Assembly: GCA_963734865.1 (NCBI GenBank)
Contig: CAVTIV010000021.1
Location: forward strand, 1-64,000
DNA: 64,000 nt
Reading direction: 5' to 3'
DNA from: CBDCUW01 sp963734865
GTDB taxonomy: Bacteria > Planctomycetota > Planctomycetia > Pirellulales > Pirellulaceae
Both the position numbers and the translations under genes were made by a program. The notes below the pieces were generated by a model. It was not told the origin of the DNA, made no database searches, and saw nothing but the letters and a program-made list of their open reading frames with translations. How positions within the stretch are numbered: position 1 is the first letter of the stretch; each line of letters begins with the position of its first letter. This document shows, one piece after another, positions 27,111-35,292 of this stretch.

Positions 27111-28501
27111 GAGTTCTGCCCACGATTCCTGGCATACCACGATTGAAAACTCTCCTTCGGAGCCTCAGGCAACTCGCGAGCCACGGTCCATTGATTGAAT
27201 CGATTGTGGCTCGCCCAATGCGGCAGCCATCGCAGCGAACCACGCCCAAGGCGACCGATCAACGCGAACAGCCGGGGGCGACAAAAGAGCCAAGAGGCGG
27301 CCTTCATGCTCAACCGCTTGCTGAGGGACAACTGTTTCATGCCGACCAATTCATTCCGCCAGGCAAGCAATTGGTGATGCAATGGGATTCTCACCGGACA
27401 GACGTCGGTGCATGAGCCGCACAAACTGCAGGCATAGGGCAGGCTCTTGTAGCGACCGGGATCTCGATTGGGCGAGAGCACACTGCCGATCGGACCGGGC
27501 ACGGTCGCGCGATAGCTGTGCCCACCACTGCGTCGATAAACGGGGCAGGTATTCATGCAGGCACCGCAACGAATGCAATGCAGCGAATCACGAAACTGTT
27601 TACTTTCACGAAGGCGACTTCGACCATTATCGACCAATACGATGTGCAGTTCGCTGTCCGCATCGCGTGGACCATGAAAGTGCGATGTGTAGCTCGTGAT
27701 TGGCTGGCCAGTTGCCGACCGAGCCAACAATCGGATGAACACCGCAAGATCCGTGAATCGCGGGATCAGTTTCTCGATCCCCATGCAGGCGATGTGGACG
27801 CGTGGAAGCGAGACACCGAGGTCTGCGTTCCCCTCGTTGGTGCAGACAACCAAGCCCCCGGTCTCGGCGATGGCAAAATTGACTCCCGTGATCCCAACTT
27901 CACCCGACAGGAATTTCCCACGCAGGTGTCCGCGGGCCGCTTCGGTCAAATATTGCGGGTCGGAGGCTCCCTCATCCGTTCCCAAGTGATCGTGAAACGT
28001 ATCGCCCACTTCCTCTTTCTTGATATGAATTGCCGGCAAAACGATGTGGCTGGGCGTTTCCCCCCGCAACTGCACGATCCGTTCCCCCAGGTCGGTGTCC
28101 ACCACTTCGATGCCATTGTCTTCCAAAAAGTGATTCAAACCACACTCTTCGGTCAGCATCGATTTGCTTTTGACAATCCGCAGCGAGTCGTGGCTGCGCA
28201 GGATGTCGAGCACGATCGCGTTGTGTTCGTCGGCGTCTGCGGCCCAGTGGACGGTCGCACCGAGCGCCGTAGCATTTTGCTCGAACTGTCGCAAATACTC
28301 ACCAAGGTTGGCAATCGTTCGAGTCTTGATCTGTGAGGCGAGTTCACGGAGATATTCCCATTCCGGGACCGACCCGGCCTGTTTATCACGCTTGCTGCGG
28401 ACAAACCACAGCGCTTCATCATGCCAATGCGAACGTGGCTCGTTGGTAACGAACTCGCGGGCAGCGGTCGGATGGTCAACGATCGGGAGCGAATGTGTCA
28501 T
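27107..28501 (-). CDS. lutB: Lactate utilization iron-sulfur protein B
   Basis: A 464-residue iron-sulfur subunit of the lactate-oxidising complex. The N-terminal LUD-like domain (LTEECGLNHFLEDNGIEVVDTD region) is followed by two [4Fe-4S] motifs, CIRCGACMNTCPVYR and CSLCGSCTDVCPVRIPLH, near residues 310-370, and a helical C-terminal domain. The length is normal. It lies ten bases downstream of lutA and overlaps lutC. Electrons from L-lactate would go to the quinone pool. No LutR-type regulator lies nearby. Confidence 0.9.
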   Translation of the reverse strand: MTHSLPIVDHPTAAREFVTNEPRSHWHDEALWFVRSKRDKQAGSVPEWEYLRELASQIKTRTIANLGEYLRQFEQNATALGATVHWAADADEHNAIVLDILRSHDSLRIVKSKSMLTEECGLNHFLEDNGIEVVDTDLGERIVQLRGETPSHIVLPAIHIKKEEVGDTFHDHLGTDEGASDPQYLTEAARGHLRGKFLSGEVGITGVNFAIAETGGLVVCTNEGNADLGVSLPRVHIACMGIEKLIPRFTDLAVFIRLLARSATGQPITSYTSHFHGPRDADSELHIVLVDNGRSRLRESKQFRDSLHCIRCGACMNTCPVYRRSGGHSYRATVPGPIGSVLSPNRDPGRYKSLPYACSLCGSCTDVCPVRIPLHHQLLAWRNELVGMKQLSLSKRLSMKAASWLFCRPRLFALIGRLGRGSLRWLPHWASHNRFNQWTVARELPEAPKESFQSWYARNRGQNS

Positions 28502-28511
28502 CGGTGTGGGC

Positions 28512-29285
28512 TCATGCGTCGTGGCTGGACGTTTGGCCAGCTAACGGTCGTCCGACAAGTATTTGAGCGACATGCATGACTTGCAGCGGTATCCGCTGGC
28601 GTCGGATGATCCCTTGCAGATGCATCAGGCAGCTCATGTCGGCAGAAACGACCACTTCGCTGCCGGCAGCGACATGGTCGGCGATCCTGTCGCGTCCCAT
28701 CGAAACGGAGACTTCCGGTTCATTGACCGAGAAAGTCCCACCAAAACCACAACATTCGTCACTTCTTTCCAGCGTCATCCACTCGATATCGGAGACCAAA
28801 TTCAGCACCTCTCGAATCTTGTTGACGCGAGGCGTCATCGACTCGGTGGAAGCCCCCAAACGTAATTCTCGCAGCCCGTGGCAACTCGCGTGCAGCGAGA
28901 CGCGATGGGGAAAACGCACATCGAGCTGTTCGACGCGCAGCTCATCATGAAGGTATTCGCAGAGTTCAAACGTCCGCTGCCGAACGTGGTTGAAGCGACC
29001 ATCGTCACTCGAGAAATAGTCGCCATAATGGTGACGAATCATCGCAGTGCAGGAAGCGGACGGACAAACCACCGTATCATAATCCGCCAACAGCTCGACC
29101 GTCCGACGGGCCACCGGGGCCGTATCATCGCTGCAGCCCGTGTTGGCCATGGGTTGACCGCAGCACGTTTGGCCCCCGGGAAAGTCGACGTCCACCCCTA
29201 ACCGTTCCAGCAATTCCAACGTCGCGATCGCGACGTCCGGATAGAACTGGTCAATGTAACAGGGAACAAACAGAGCAACGGACAT
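28512..29285 (-). CDS. lutA: Lactate utilization protein A (CCG domains)
   Basis: A 257-residue cysteine-rich protein with two CCG domains: GGQTCCGQPMANTG near residue 44 and ERSDECCGFGGTFSVNEP near residue 185, plus ASCHGLRELRLG. These domains bind an unusual iron-sulfur cluster in heterodisulfide-reductase and lactate or glycolate dehydrogenase families. I start at MSVALFVPCYIDQF (29,285); six more residues upstream are possible. First gene of lutABC. The frame is intact. Confidence 0.88.
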   Translation of the reverse strand: MSVALFVPCYIDQFYPDVAIATLELLERLGVDVDFPGGQTCCGQPMANTGCSDDTAPVARRTVELLADYDTVVCPSASCTAMIRHHYGDYFSSDDGRFNHVRQRTFELCEYLHDELRVEQLDVRFPHRVSLHASCHGLRELRLGASTESMTPRVNKIREVLNLVSDIEWMTLERSDECCGFGGTFSVNEPEVSVSMGRDRIADHVAAGSEVVVSADMSCLMHLQGIIRRQRIPLQVMHVAQILVGRPLAGQTSSHDA

Positions 29286-29390
29286 TCGAGCGTGGTGAAC
29301 CAACGAGGGTGATCAACAGCGAGCCGACACAGTAAGTATACGAACAAATCAGTATAGCTGAAGGTCACCGCTCGATTGTCCGCGAGACCG

Positions 29391-30017
29391 TCAGGCAGCG
29401 GGAATATGTACGGGCGTATTGCGGACGTACGATTCGCAGGCCGCGATCCAACGCTTGATTCTTCTCGTGCTGGGCAGCCGTCTGCCGCGAAGCTGTTGTT
29501 GGCCCGACGTGCTTTCGGCGAAACGCTGCAAATCACGATACAGTGCTGCGGGCGTTTCGAGGGCAAGCCCACGGACGCTGCGGCGATGAATGCTGATCAA
29601 CAGCTGGGCATCGCGTGGCATCATTCCGGGCACCGAGGCGGCAAGGCGGATCGCTCGGCGATACCGCTGGAAGATGCGGACAGCTTTTCGGGGTGCGACA
29701 AATTGGGTTGCCAGCCGTTTCGGGTCCGCTGTTGCCAAATCACCGGCCGTGACAATACCCAGTTTGCGCAATCGGTCGCAACGTCTGGTACTGCACAAGC
29801 GGGTGTGCTCCAAACGCATCGACATCAGGCGTTCGCGATGATTCACCCGTTCGGATACCCGCTCGGGAATGATGTTTTGCACGGCGCCGTCTCTGCCGGC
29901 GTGCCGACCGACGTGGGCGTAGAGTACGACGTTGCCCATCCGCCGTGTCGCCGACGCTTCGATGGCAGCTGGCGGTTGTGGCGTGGACCAAAAGAACCGC
30001 AGAAAAGTTTGCAGCAT
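29391..30017 (-). CDS. DUF4332 helix-hairpin-helix protein
   Basis: A protein of about 208 residues with a helical DUF4332 core: CDRLRKLGIVTAGDLATADP is a helix-hairpin-helix-like repeat near residue 80, followed by further helices and QLRGRRLPSTRRIKRWIAACE. Such domains often bind nucleic acid or act as protein scaffolds; here the role is unknown. The start MLQTFLRFFW (30,017) is likely. The basic composition is consistent with DNA binding. The gene stands alone on this strand. Confidence 0.6.
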   Translation of the reverse strand: MLQTFLRFFWSTPQPPAAIEASATRRMGNVVLYAHVGRHAGRDGAVQNIIPERVSERVNHRERLMSMRLEHTRLCSTRRCDRLRKLGIVTAGDLATADPKRLATQFVAPRKAVRIFQRYRRAIRLAASVPGMMPRDAQLLISIHRRSVRGLALETPAALYRDLQRFAESTSGQQQLRGRRLPSTRRIKRWIAACESYVRNTPVHIPAA

Positions 30018-30146
30018 GACAATCACCTTGATGAGCGAGGATTTAGAAAAGCACTCAGGTAATTTCTGTAACCAACCGAGGCCTATGCGCCGCTAGAGCA
30101 TTGTCAGGCCCAAGAATCGGAACCGCGCAGTGCTCGACCGAAGAGG

Positions 30147-30899
30147 CTAGCGAACAGCCATTGCCAGCATTCTCAGCGATGACCGGAACACTTCGCCGAA
30201 CGTCAGCTTGCTTTCGCCCTTGGTACGCTCGCGAAATGTAATCGGCACCTCGGACATCTCCGCACCACTTCGGTGCAGCAGCACCAGCAACTCTTCCAGG
30301 ACCGAATATCCATTGCTGTGCACCGAATCGAGTCCGATTTTGCGCAACGCTTCGACGCGGTAGCATCGCATCGATCCGCTGCAGTCACGAACCGGCAATC
30401 GAAGACACCGCGTGGCAAAACCATTGACCAACCGACTCATCCAGCGACGATGCAGCGGCCAGCCATCAATCGCGCCGCCATCGACGTAGCGTGACCCGAT
30501 GACGACGTCCACGCCGGGCAACCGCCGGGCGCGGTGCAGCAGTGCCGGCAACTGCGCGGGGTCATGGCTGAGATCGCCGTCAAGGTTCAACAGGAACTGA
30601 TACTCGCCCTCGATGGCATATCGCATCGCGCGGCGAATCGCACTTCCCAAGCCGTGCTCGTCGCGGCGCACGATCAAATGGATCGATGAGTCACTTTCCG
30701 CCATCGCCGATACAATCGCGCCGGTACCGTCCGGTGAGTCATCATCGATCACCAGCACGTCGGCCTCGGGAATCGCCAACCGCAGGCCGCGGACCAGCGT
30801 CTCGATATTCTCCGCCTCGTTCAACGTGCATACGGCAATCAGCACGCGTTGCGTACCGACCGGTGGCGGTGGTTCGGTCGAGTTGGCGTCGATGGGCAA
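30147..30899 (-). CDS. Polyprenol-phosphate mannosyltransferase-like GT2
   Basis: A 250-residue family 2 glycosyltransferase like Dpm1: TLNEAENIETLVRGL, VIDDDSPDGTGAIV, the metal-binding FLLNLDGDLSHDP, VVIGSRYVDGGAIDGWP and SNGYSVLEELLVLL with RERTKGESKLTF at the end. It would transfer mannose (or a related sugar) from its nucleotide to a polyprenol phosphate at the inner face of the membrane; it has no membrane helix of its own. It is followed upstream by the 153-residue protein and the ExeA-type ATPase on the same strand, so it may serve surface glycan synthesis. Confidence 0.85.
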   Translation of the reverse strand: MPIDANSTEPPPPVGTQRVLIAVCTLNEAENIETLVRGLRLAIPEADVLVIDDDSPDGTGAIVSAMAESDSSIHLIVRRDEHGLGSAIRRAMRYAIEGEYQFLLNLDGDLSHDPAQLPALLHRARRLPGVDVVIGSRYVDGGAIDGWPLHRRWMSRLVNGFATRCLRLPVRDCSGSMRCYRVEALRKIGLDSVHSNGYSVLEELLVLLHRSGAEMSEVPITFRERTKGESKLTFGEVFRSSLRMLAMAVR

Positions 30900-30948
30900 C
30901 AGATCGATGGGGATGATTGGCCGGACGGGTGAACCGAATCAGCTAGAG

Positions 30949-31410
30949 CTAGCTGAATTGTAGATCACCGCAGCCAATTGGCGACCCACCAATGCGAATC
31001 GGTGTGGTCCAGCCGGATAGCTCGTGTCGTTCATCGCACAATCCGACGACCAGGACGTTCGCGATTCCGCCAGGCCTGCCAATCGCAGCGGTGACTTGAA
31101 CCGATGCGTTGACCTCCAAAGATTGGGATTGCAGCAGCGTTGCACGGCGACGCAATGACCGATTGATCGATGTTGCCCTCCGTAACGCCCACCATTGGCT
31201 GATCAGGCCCATCAGCCCCCCGCCCCCGCAGCGGTACCAATCGATCCGTACGGGTCGATCGGATTTCTGTGACAGCGTCCCGGCCAACTCAACGATGAAT
31301 GCTCGTCGAAGCGATAAATATGACGGCGTCACCAATACCGGAGTGGAGACGTCGGCGTCGCTCAGGCGGATGATTTCGTCAGCGAGTTGGGCAAATGGCA
31401 TCGTACTCAT
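30949..31410 (-). CDS. Hypothetical protein coupled to ExeA-type ATPase
   Basis: A 153-residue protein whose ATG overlaps the ATPase stop (ATGA). The strands TPVLVTPSYLSLRRAFIVEL and GGIANVLVVGLCDE recall the nucleotide-binding fold of CpsD-like tyrosine kinases, but no Walker A loop is present, so that comparison is weak. The region around residues 55-75 (RCGGGGLMGLISQWW) is glycine-rich. It may be a degenerate partner ATPase or an adaptor. Function is not assignable. Confidence 0.5.
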   Translation of the reverse strand: MSTMPFAQLADEIIRLSDADVSTPVLVTPSYLSLRRAFIVELAGTLSQKSDRPVRIDWYRCGGGGLMGLISQWWALRRATSINRSLRRRATLLQSQSLEVNASVQVTAAIGRPGGIANVLVVGLCDERHELSGWTTPIRIGGSPIGCGDLQFS

Positions 31411-33194
31411 ACCCGTGTGCGCATCCGAGAGAGCATCGTTTGGAAATCAACCGAGATCGTTTGGTCGTGCGAATCGATTCGCTTGACTGTATCGTTCCGT
31501 GTCAACTCGACCTCATCCTCGATCACCAATAGATCGCTGTCGTCGTGAATGACGCGACCATCTTCCGCTTCGGTCATCCAAACAATCGTCGCTGGAGATT
31601 CGCGATCCTCAAGTTCCGTCTCGGTGTCGAGGTCCGATTCGATTTCAAGTTCCGGTTCCGTGTCGTGTCGTGCTTCCGGCTCTTGTTCCGAATCTGGTTC
31701 GCATTCCGCGTCTTCGACAATCAGGTCCTCAACGACCTCTTGTGGTTCTTCGTCGAGCTCGACACCCGAATCGTTCGCCGAATTGCTTTCGAATTCTGTT
31801 TCCTGGTAACAATCGATTCCGCTGGCCGCAAGCGACGAAATCCCAATGATTTCTTGGTGCAACACCGATTCCAGATCATTCGGGGGTGGGGGTAATTCGT
31901 TTGGCGATTCGCCCCTTGCGTTTTGAGACGCGGCCGCGACACCGTTGCCGATGATCACCTCCTCTTCGACCTCGAAATCACCGAACAGAACGGCTGGCAG
32001 CACACGCCGATTGGATGGATCGACCGACTGAATTTGCTGTTCGACTTGCGGCTGCTGGAACGAGTTCGACAGCAGCTCCGATTCAAGTTGACACTCGGCA
32101 ATTTCCGAGTCGATCTGGATATCCTGGTCGAATCCGAATGAACCGCGATCGGTCACTTGGTCCGACAACGGGATCGACGATTCCGCAGGCAGCGATGGAT
32201 GTTTCTGGCATTCATCGGACTCGCTTTCCCCCGATTGGCATTGCACGTCGTGTTCGATGCTGTTCACGTCGCGTTCGATGCTGTTCACGTCGTGTTCGAT
32301 GCTGTTCACGTCGGCGTCGTCAAGCTCACCGAATTCGACCGGCGCGGCATGGCCGGCAAGTTTCGGCTCTTCGACCATCGGGCTGGGAAGCTGCTGAAGT
32401 CGTGCCCAAGCCTGGTCGATCACTTGTTCATTGATCAATTCCTGACCGGCCTCTTCGGCGCAATCAATCGCTTCGGTCATGATTTGATTGATCAGTCTCG
32501 GCACACCCATGCATGCGTGATGCACAGCAGCGATCGCTTCGCCCGTGATCGTATTGTCCGACTCGGCACCGCAAGCTCGGATCGTTTCGCTGATGTACCG
32601 GCGAGATTCTTCGCCATTCATTGCATGCAGGTAACAGCGTGTAGCGACTCGCTGGGTGAACGCTTCCATCGACGATGCAATCAACGTCTCTTCCAGCTTT
32701 ACCCCACCGCAAAGCACCGCATGGACTCGGGGCTCGCCCTTTCGCATGATGTTGGTCACCATCCGAATGGATTCGATCACTTCGGGCGAAAGTGATTGCG
32801 CTTCGTCGACAATCACCAGCAGGCCGCCGGCAGGCGCATTCGGATCACAGACTCGGTCGACGAGAGCAAGTTGCAAATCACCATCGGGGATCGATTCGAT
32901 CTTGGCACCCAGATGGTGCAGCAGGTGACGCTGAAACGCAGCGCTATCCTGGATCGGTGTTTCGCCGACAAGGGCAACGTCGTGGGACGCACGGAAGTGA
33001 TTCGCCAACAAGCTACATAGCAGCGATTTGCCGGTGCCCGGTGGTCCGAGCACCAATGAAATGGCTTCCCTGGCATCGATGCTTCGACAAACCCTCTCGA
33101 ATGCTTCTTGAAGCGATCCGATCGGTACGTAGCGGGTGATACTGGGAAACGCGGGAAAGGGAGGCACGCTGAAGATGGAATCGATTGGTTGCAT
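31407..33194 (-). CDS. ExeA/GspA-type AAA ATPase with acidic tail
   Basis: The N-terminal 270 residues form an ExeA-like AAA ATPase: Walker A LVLGPPGTGKSLLCSLLA, Walker B LLVIVDEAQSLSPEV, and the arginine region VATRCYLHAM. Residues about 290-560 are very acidic, low in complexity and probably disordered, including three repeats of DVNSIEH encoded by 32,247-32,309. Such ATPases accompany type II secretion or exopolysaccharide and exosortase loci; with the neighbouring GT2 and the chain-length-like protein, the polysaccharide context fits better here. Length 595 residues, against roughly 270-550 in relatives, because of the tail. Confidence 0.75.
   Translation of the reverse strand: MQPIDSIFSVPPFPAFPSITRYVPIGSLQEAFERVCRSIDAREAISLVLGPPGTGKSLLCSLLANHFRASHDVALVGETPIQDSAAFQRHLLHHLGAKIESIPDGDLQLALVDRVCDPNAPAGGLLVIVDEAQSLSPEVIESIRMVTNIMRKGEPRVHAVLCGGVKLEETLIASSMEAFTQRVATRCYLHAMNGEESRRYISETIRACGAESDNTITGEAIAAVHHACMGVPRLINQIMTEAIDCAEEAGQELINEQVIDQAWARLQQLPSPMVEEPKLAGHAAPVEFGELDDADVNSIEHDVNSIERDVNSIEHDVQCQSGESESDECQKHPSLPAESSIPLSDQVTDRGSFGFDQDIQIDSEIAECQLESELLSNSFQQPQVEQQIQSVDPSNRRVLPAVLFGDFEVEEEVIIGNGVAAASQNARGESPNELPPPPNDLESVLHQEIIGISSLAASGIDCYQETEFESNSANDSGVELDEEPQEVVEDLIVEDAECEPDSEQEPEARHDTEPELEIESDLDTETELEDRESPATIVWMTEAEDGRVIHDDSDLLVIEDEVELTRNDTVKRIDSHDQTISVDFQTMLSRMRTRV
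32247..32309 (-). repeat. Three 21-base in-frame repeats within ATPase gene
   Basis: GTCGTGTTCGATGCTGTTCAC (plus-strand reading) occurs three times with one changed base in the middle copy. The unit keeps frame and codes for a DVNSIEH/R heptad in the acidic tail. Copy number may vary among strains. Confidence 0.85.
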
Positions 33195-33393
33195 CGCTGG
33201 TCAGACCACAGTGAGGGAAGAATGCCTGCGGACGTCGCCGTCACGCAGTCCATACAATCGGTATGATCGGCACATACGGCAGCGAACCTGAGTCAGATCC
33301 GGACAGGAATCGGCGAACCTGGTTTCGTGGAGCGAGCATCCGATTCGACAACACGCCCCCCCGGGCCACAAGTCGCCGCGGCCCGTGATTGAA

Positions 33394-34185
33394 TCAGATG
33401 ACCACGCAGGAAAGGGCCCACAGCACCAGGATTGCATAGGCCAAACGGCGCAATGAAACGCCGAGCGGTTGGCGAATCCGCACCCATTCACGTGGAATCT
33501 CCATCCGAATCCCGCTGTCAGACTGCACTGCTATCTCCCGTGGATGCTTTGCGGCCGTATCCCCACCGGCGGCGATTTGGATGACGGGACTCAGCCGTGA
33601 CCAAATCGCAAATCCGGCTGCCGTGAGTATCCCCAGAAAAACACCGATTGCCAGCTCATTGCGACCGCGCCGGCCCTCGATCAGCTCACCGAACACGATC
33701 GGCGATGGACCCGCCAGCTTCGTTCGCTGTTGAAGAGTACGATTTTCGGCCGCGATGATCCGCGACGCATCGGCACTCAACTGCAACCAGAAATTGCGGT
33801 CGTCCGGCGTCAATGATCGCGGGGAAGGCGAAAGGCCGGGATGCGTGTTGTCCTTGCCGGCAAAGGACGCCTGCACAACCGCATTGTCGCCCCCAGCAAG
33901 TTGTTTTGCGTAAAAGTCGGCTAATTCCTTTCGCCACTTCGCGATCGTCAACGGATGGCTCGGAGTCTTGTTACCCCATTCACTGGCCATCTTGCGCAAC
34001 TTCTGCAGCCGCGGATCGTCGACCGCGAGCGAATAAGTTTGGGTCTGACCCGTCGCATTTCGCCAACAGAACGGCTGGCGAGAGACACCGCTCGTCGGCC
34101 AAAGTGTCAGCGTGATCACGCTGACCGAGACGGCAAGCAGCAGAGAGTCGTAGGTTGCCACTCGTCGAAACATGGCAATCATCAA
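33394..34185 (-). CDS. Membrane protein, chain-length-determinant-like
   Basis: A 263-residue protein with a first membrane helix (LLLAVSVSVITLTLW), a long outer segment (residues 30-180) and a second helix preceded by a basic motif, GRRGRNELAIGVFLGILTAAG, resembling the second helix of Wzz-like chain-length determinants. A third helix lies at the C-terminus (LAYAILVLWALSCVVI). No coiled coil is evident. It is 200 bases upstream of the ATPase, so one EPS-type locus (this gene, ATPase, 153-residue protein, GT2) is possible. The Wzz comparison is by eye only. Confidence 0.5.
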   Translation of the reverse strand: MMIAMFRRVATYDSLLLAVSVSVITLTLWPTSGVSRQPFCWRNATGQTQTYSLAVDDPRLQKLRKMASEWGNKTPSHPLTIAKWRKELADFYAKQLAGGDNAVVQASFAGKDNTHPGLSPSPRSLTPDDRNFWLQLSADASRIIAAENRTLQQRTKLAGPSPIVFGELIEGRRGRNELAIGVFLGILTAAGFAIWSRLSPVIQIAAGGDTAAKHPREIAVQSDSGIRMEIPREWVRIRQPLGVSLRRLAYAILVLWALSCVVI

Positions 34186-34298
34186 TCTCCAGAGGCGTTA
34201 TCGATTCACTGGGTTATCATCGGACAGGACAGGTCGGCCTGACCAGTCCGTTTGAAGCGTTTGTAAGGCCTGCCTTTAGCCAAGATCGGCAAATTACC

Positions 34299-34964
34299 GT
34301 GTTTCACATCAAAATCTGCGGAGTCCAACGCGCATGTGACATTGACGCGGTCGCCCATTCATGTGCCGACGCTATCGGATTGAACTTCTTTCACCGAAGT
34401 GTCCGCTATGTCAATCCATCCGCTCCATCCACATTGGCGTTGTCTCGTCAAGCGGCAGCGGCTGGGTTGATTCGCGTCGGCGTGTTTGTCAACGAGTCGG
34501 TAGACGGCATTTTCGACGTCGCCAAGCAACTTGGGCTCGACCACGTTCAACTTCATGGTGACGAACAGCTCGAAGTCGCCAGAGATCTGGTCTCGCGAGG
34601 CTTGAGCGTGATTCGTGCGATCAAAATTCCGACCGCTTCGTCCGGTGGCTATCCGATCGCTGGCCAAATGACAAAATGGCTCGATGCCGGCTGCATCCTG
34701 CTGCTCGATGCCGATGCCGGGGCAGACCACGGCGGTAGCGGCCACACACTGGATTGGCGTTCGATTCGCCATTGGTCTGACGAACATCCGGATATCCATT
34801 GGGTGCTCGCTGGCGGATTGTCCATTGACAACGTCGCCCAGGCGATCTCGACCAGTCGGGCGCGGGCCGTGGATGTCGCCAGCGGTGTCGAGCAGCCCCG
34901 GGGGACGAAATCGGCGCAGCTGATCGAGCGATTCGCCCGACTCGCCTCGGAATCCTTCCCCTAG
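34299..34964 (+). CDS. trpF: Phosphoribosylanthranilate isomerase
   Basis: Converts phosphoribosylanthranilate to CdRP in tryptophan synthesis. The TIM barrel shows the catalytic cysteine motif FHIKICGVQRACD at the N-terminus, DAIGLNFFHRSVRYV, LDHVQLHGDEQ, ILLLDADAGADHGGSGHTLDW with the catalytic aspartate, and WVLAGGLSIDNV for phosphate binding. I use GTG 34299, which gives 221 residues and the usual N-terminus; a frame open to 34,155 would overlap the divergent gene. No other trp gene is near. Confidence 0.9.
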   Translation: MFHIKICGVQRACDIDAVAHSCADAIGLNFFHRSVRYVNPSAPSTLALSRQAAAAGLIRVGVFVNESVDGIFDVAKQLGLDHVQLHGDEQLEVARDLVSRGLSVIRAIKIPTASSGGYPIAGQMTKWLDAGCILLLDADAGADHGGSGHTLDWRSIRHWSDEHPDIHWVLAGGLSIDNVAQAISTSRARAVDVASGVEQPRGTKSAQLIERFARLASESFP

Positions 34965-35292
34965 CCCGGCGGACAGCTTCCCGCCCTTTCCCTCACATCC
35001 GGCCCCCGACACCGCGGCCGATGACGGGCCGATGGCGCGGCCAGGCGTTTGATAGCAACCGACGGCGTGCGGAGTTGATCGACAGCGACGGAACACCCCA
35101 TGCGAATTATTCGCGATCGGTCTATCATGTTCCGAGGGTTGGAAATCTTGGGCCGGCGAGCCGTCGATTTCCCGCCCCCCAACGAGAGTACGTTCGGGGG
35201 ATTGCGAACCAGCGGGAGTCCCCGTGTTCGGTCCGCAACCCCTCTGACGTGCGTCGATTACGTCTATCCACATTTCTCCACAGAGGTATCCC
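34965..35292 (+). promoter_or_regulatory. Structured leader region of ahcY
   Basis: 328 bases without a gene. CCCCC-AACG (35,175-35,184) can pair with CGTT-GGGGG (35,191-35,200). The same G run can instead pair with TCCCC (35,197-35,201 with 35,219-35,223), and CGAAC/GTTCG (35,205/35,226) forms a third stem. Competing stems upstream of SAH hydrolase suggest possible regulation; the known SAH riboswitch consensus is not visible. Confidence 0.35.

Noticed and set aside
27518..28336. 272-residue plus-strand frame opposite lutB
   Set aside because: It is the antisense shadow of a clear lutB; no motif or start signal.
35100..35292. Known SAH riboswitch before ahcY
   Set aside because: The conserved pseudoknot sequence of that class is not present; only generic stems are.
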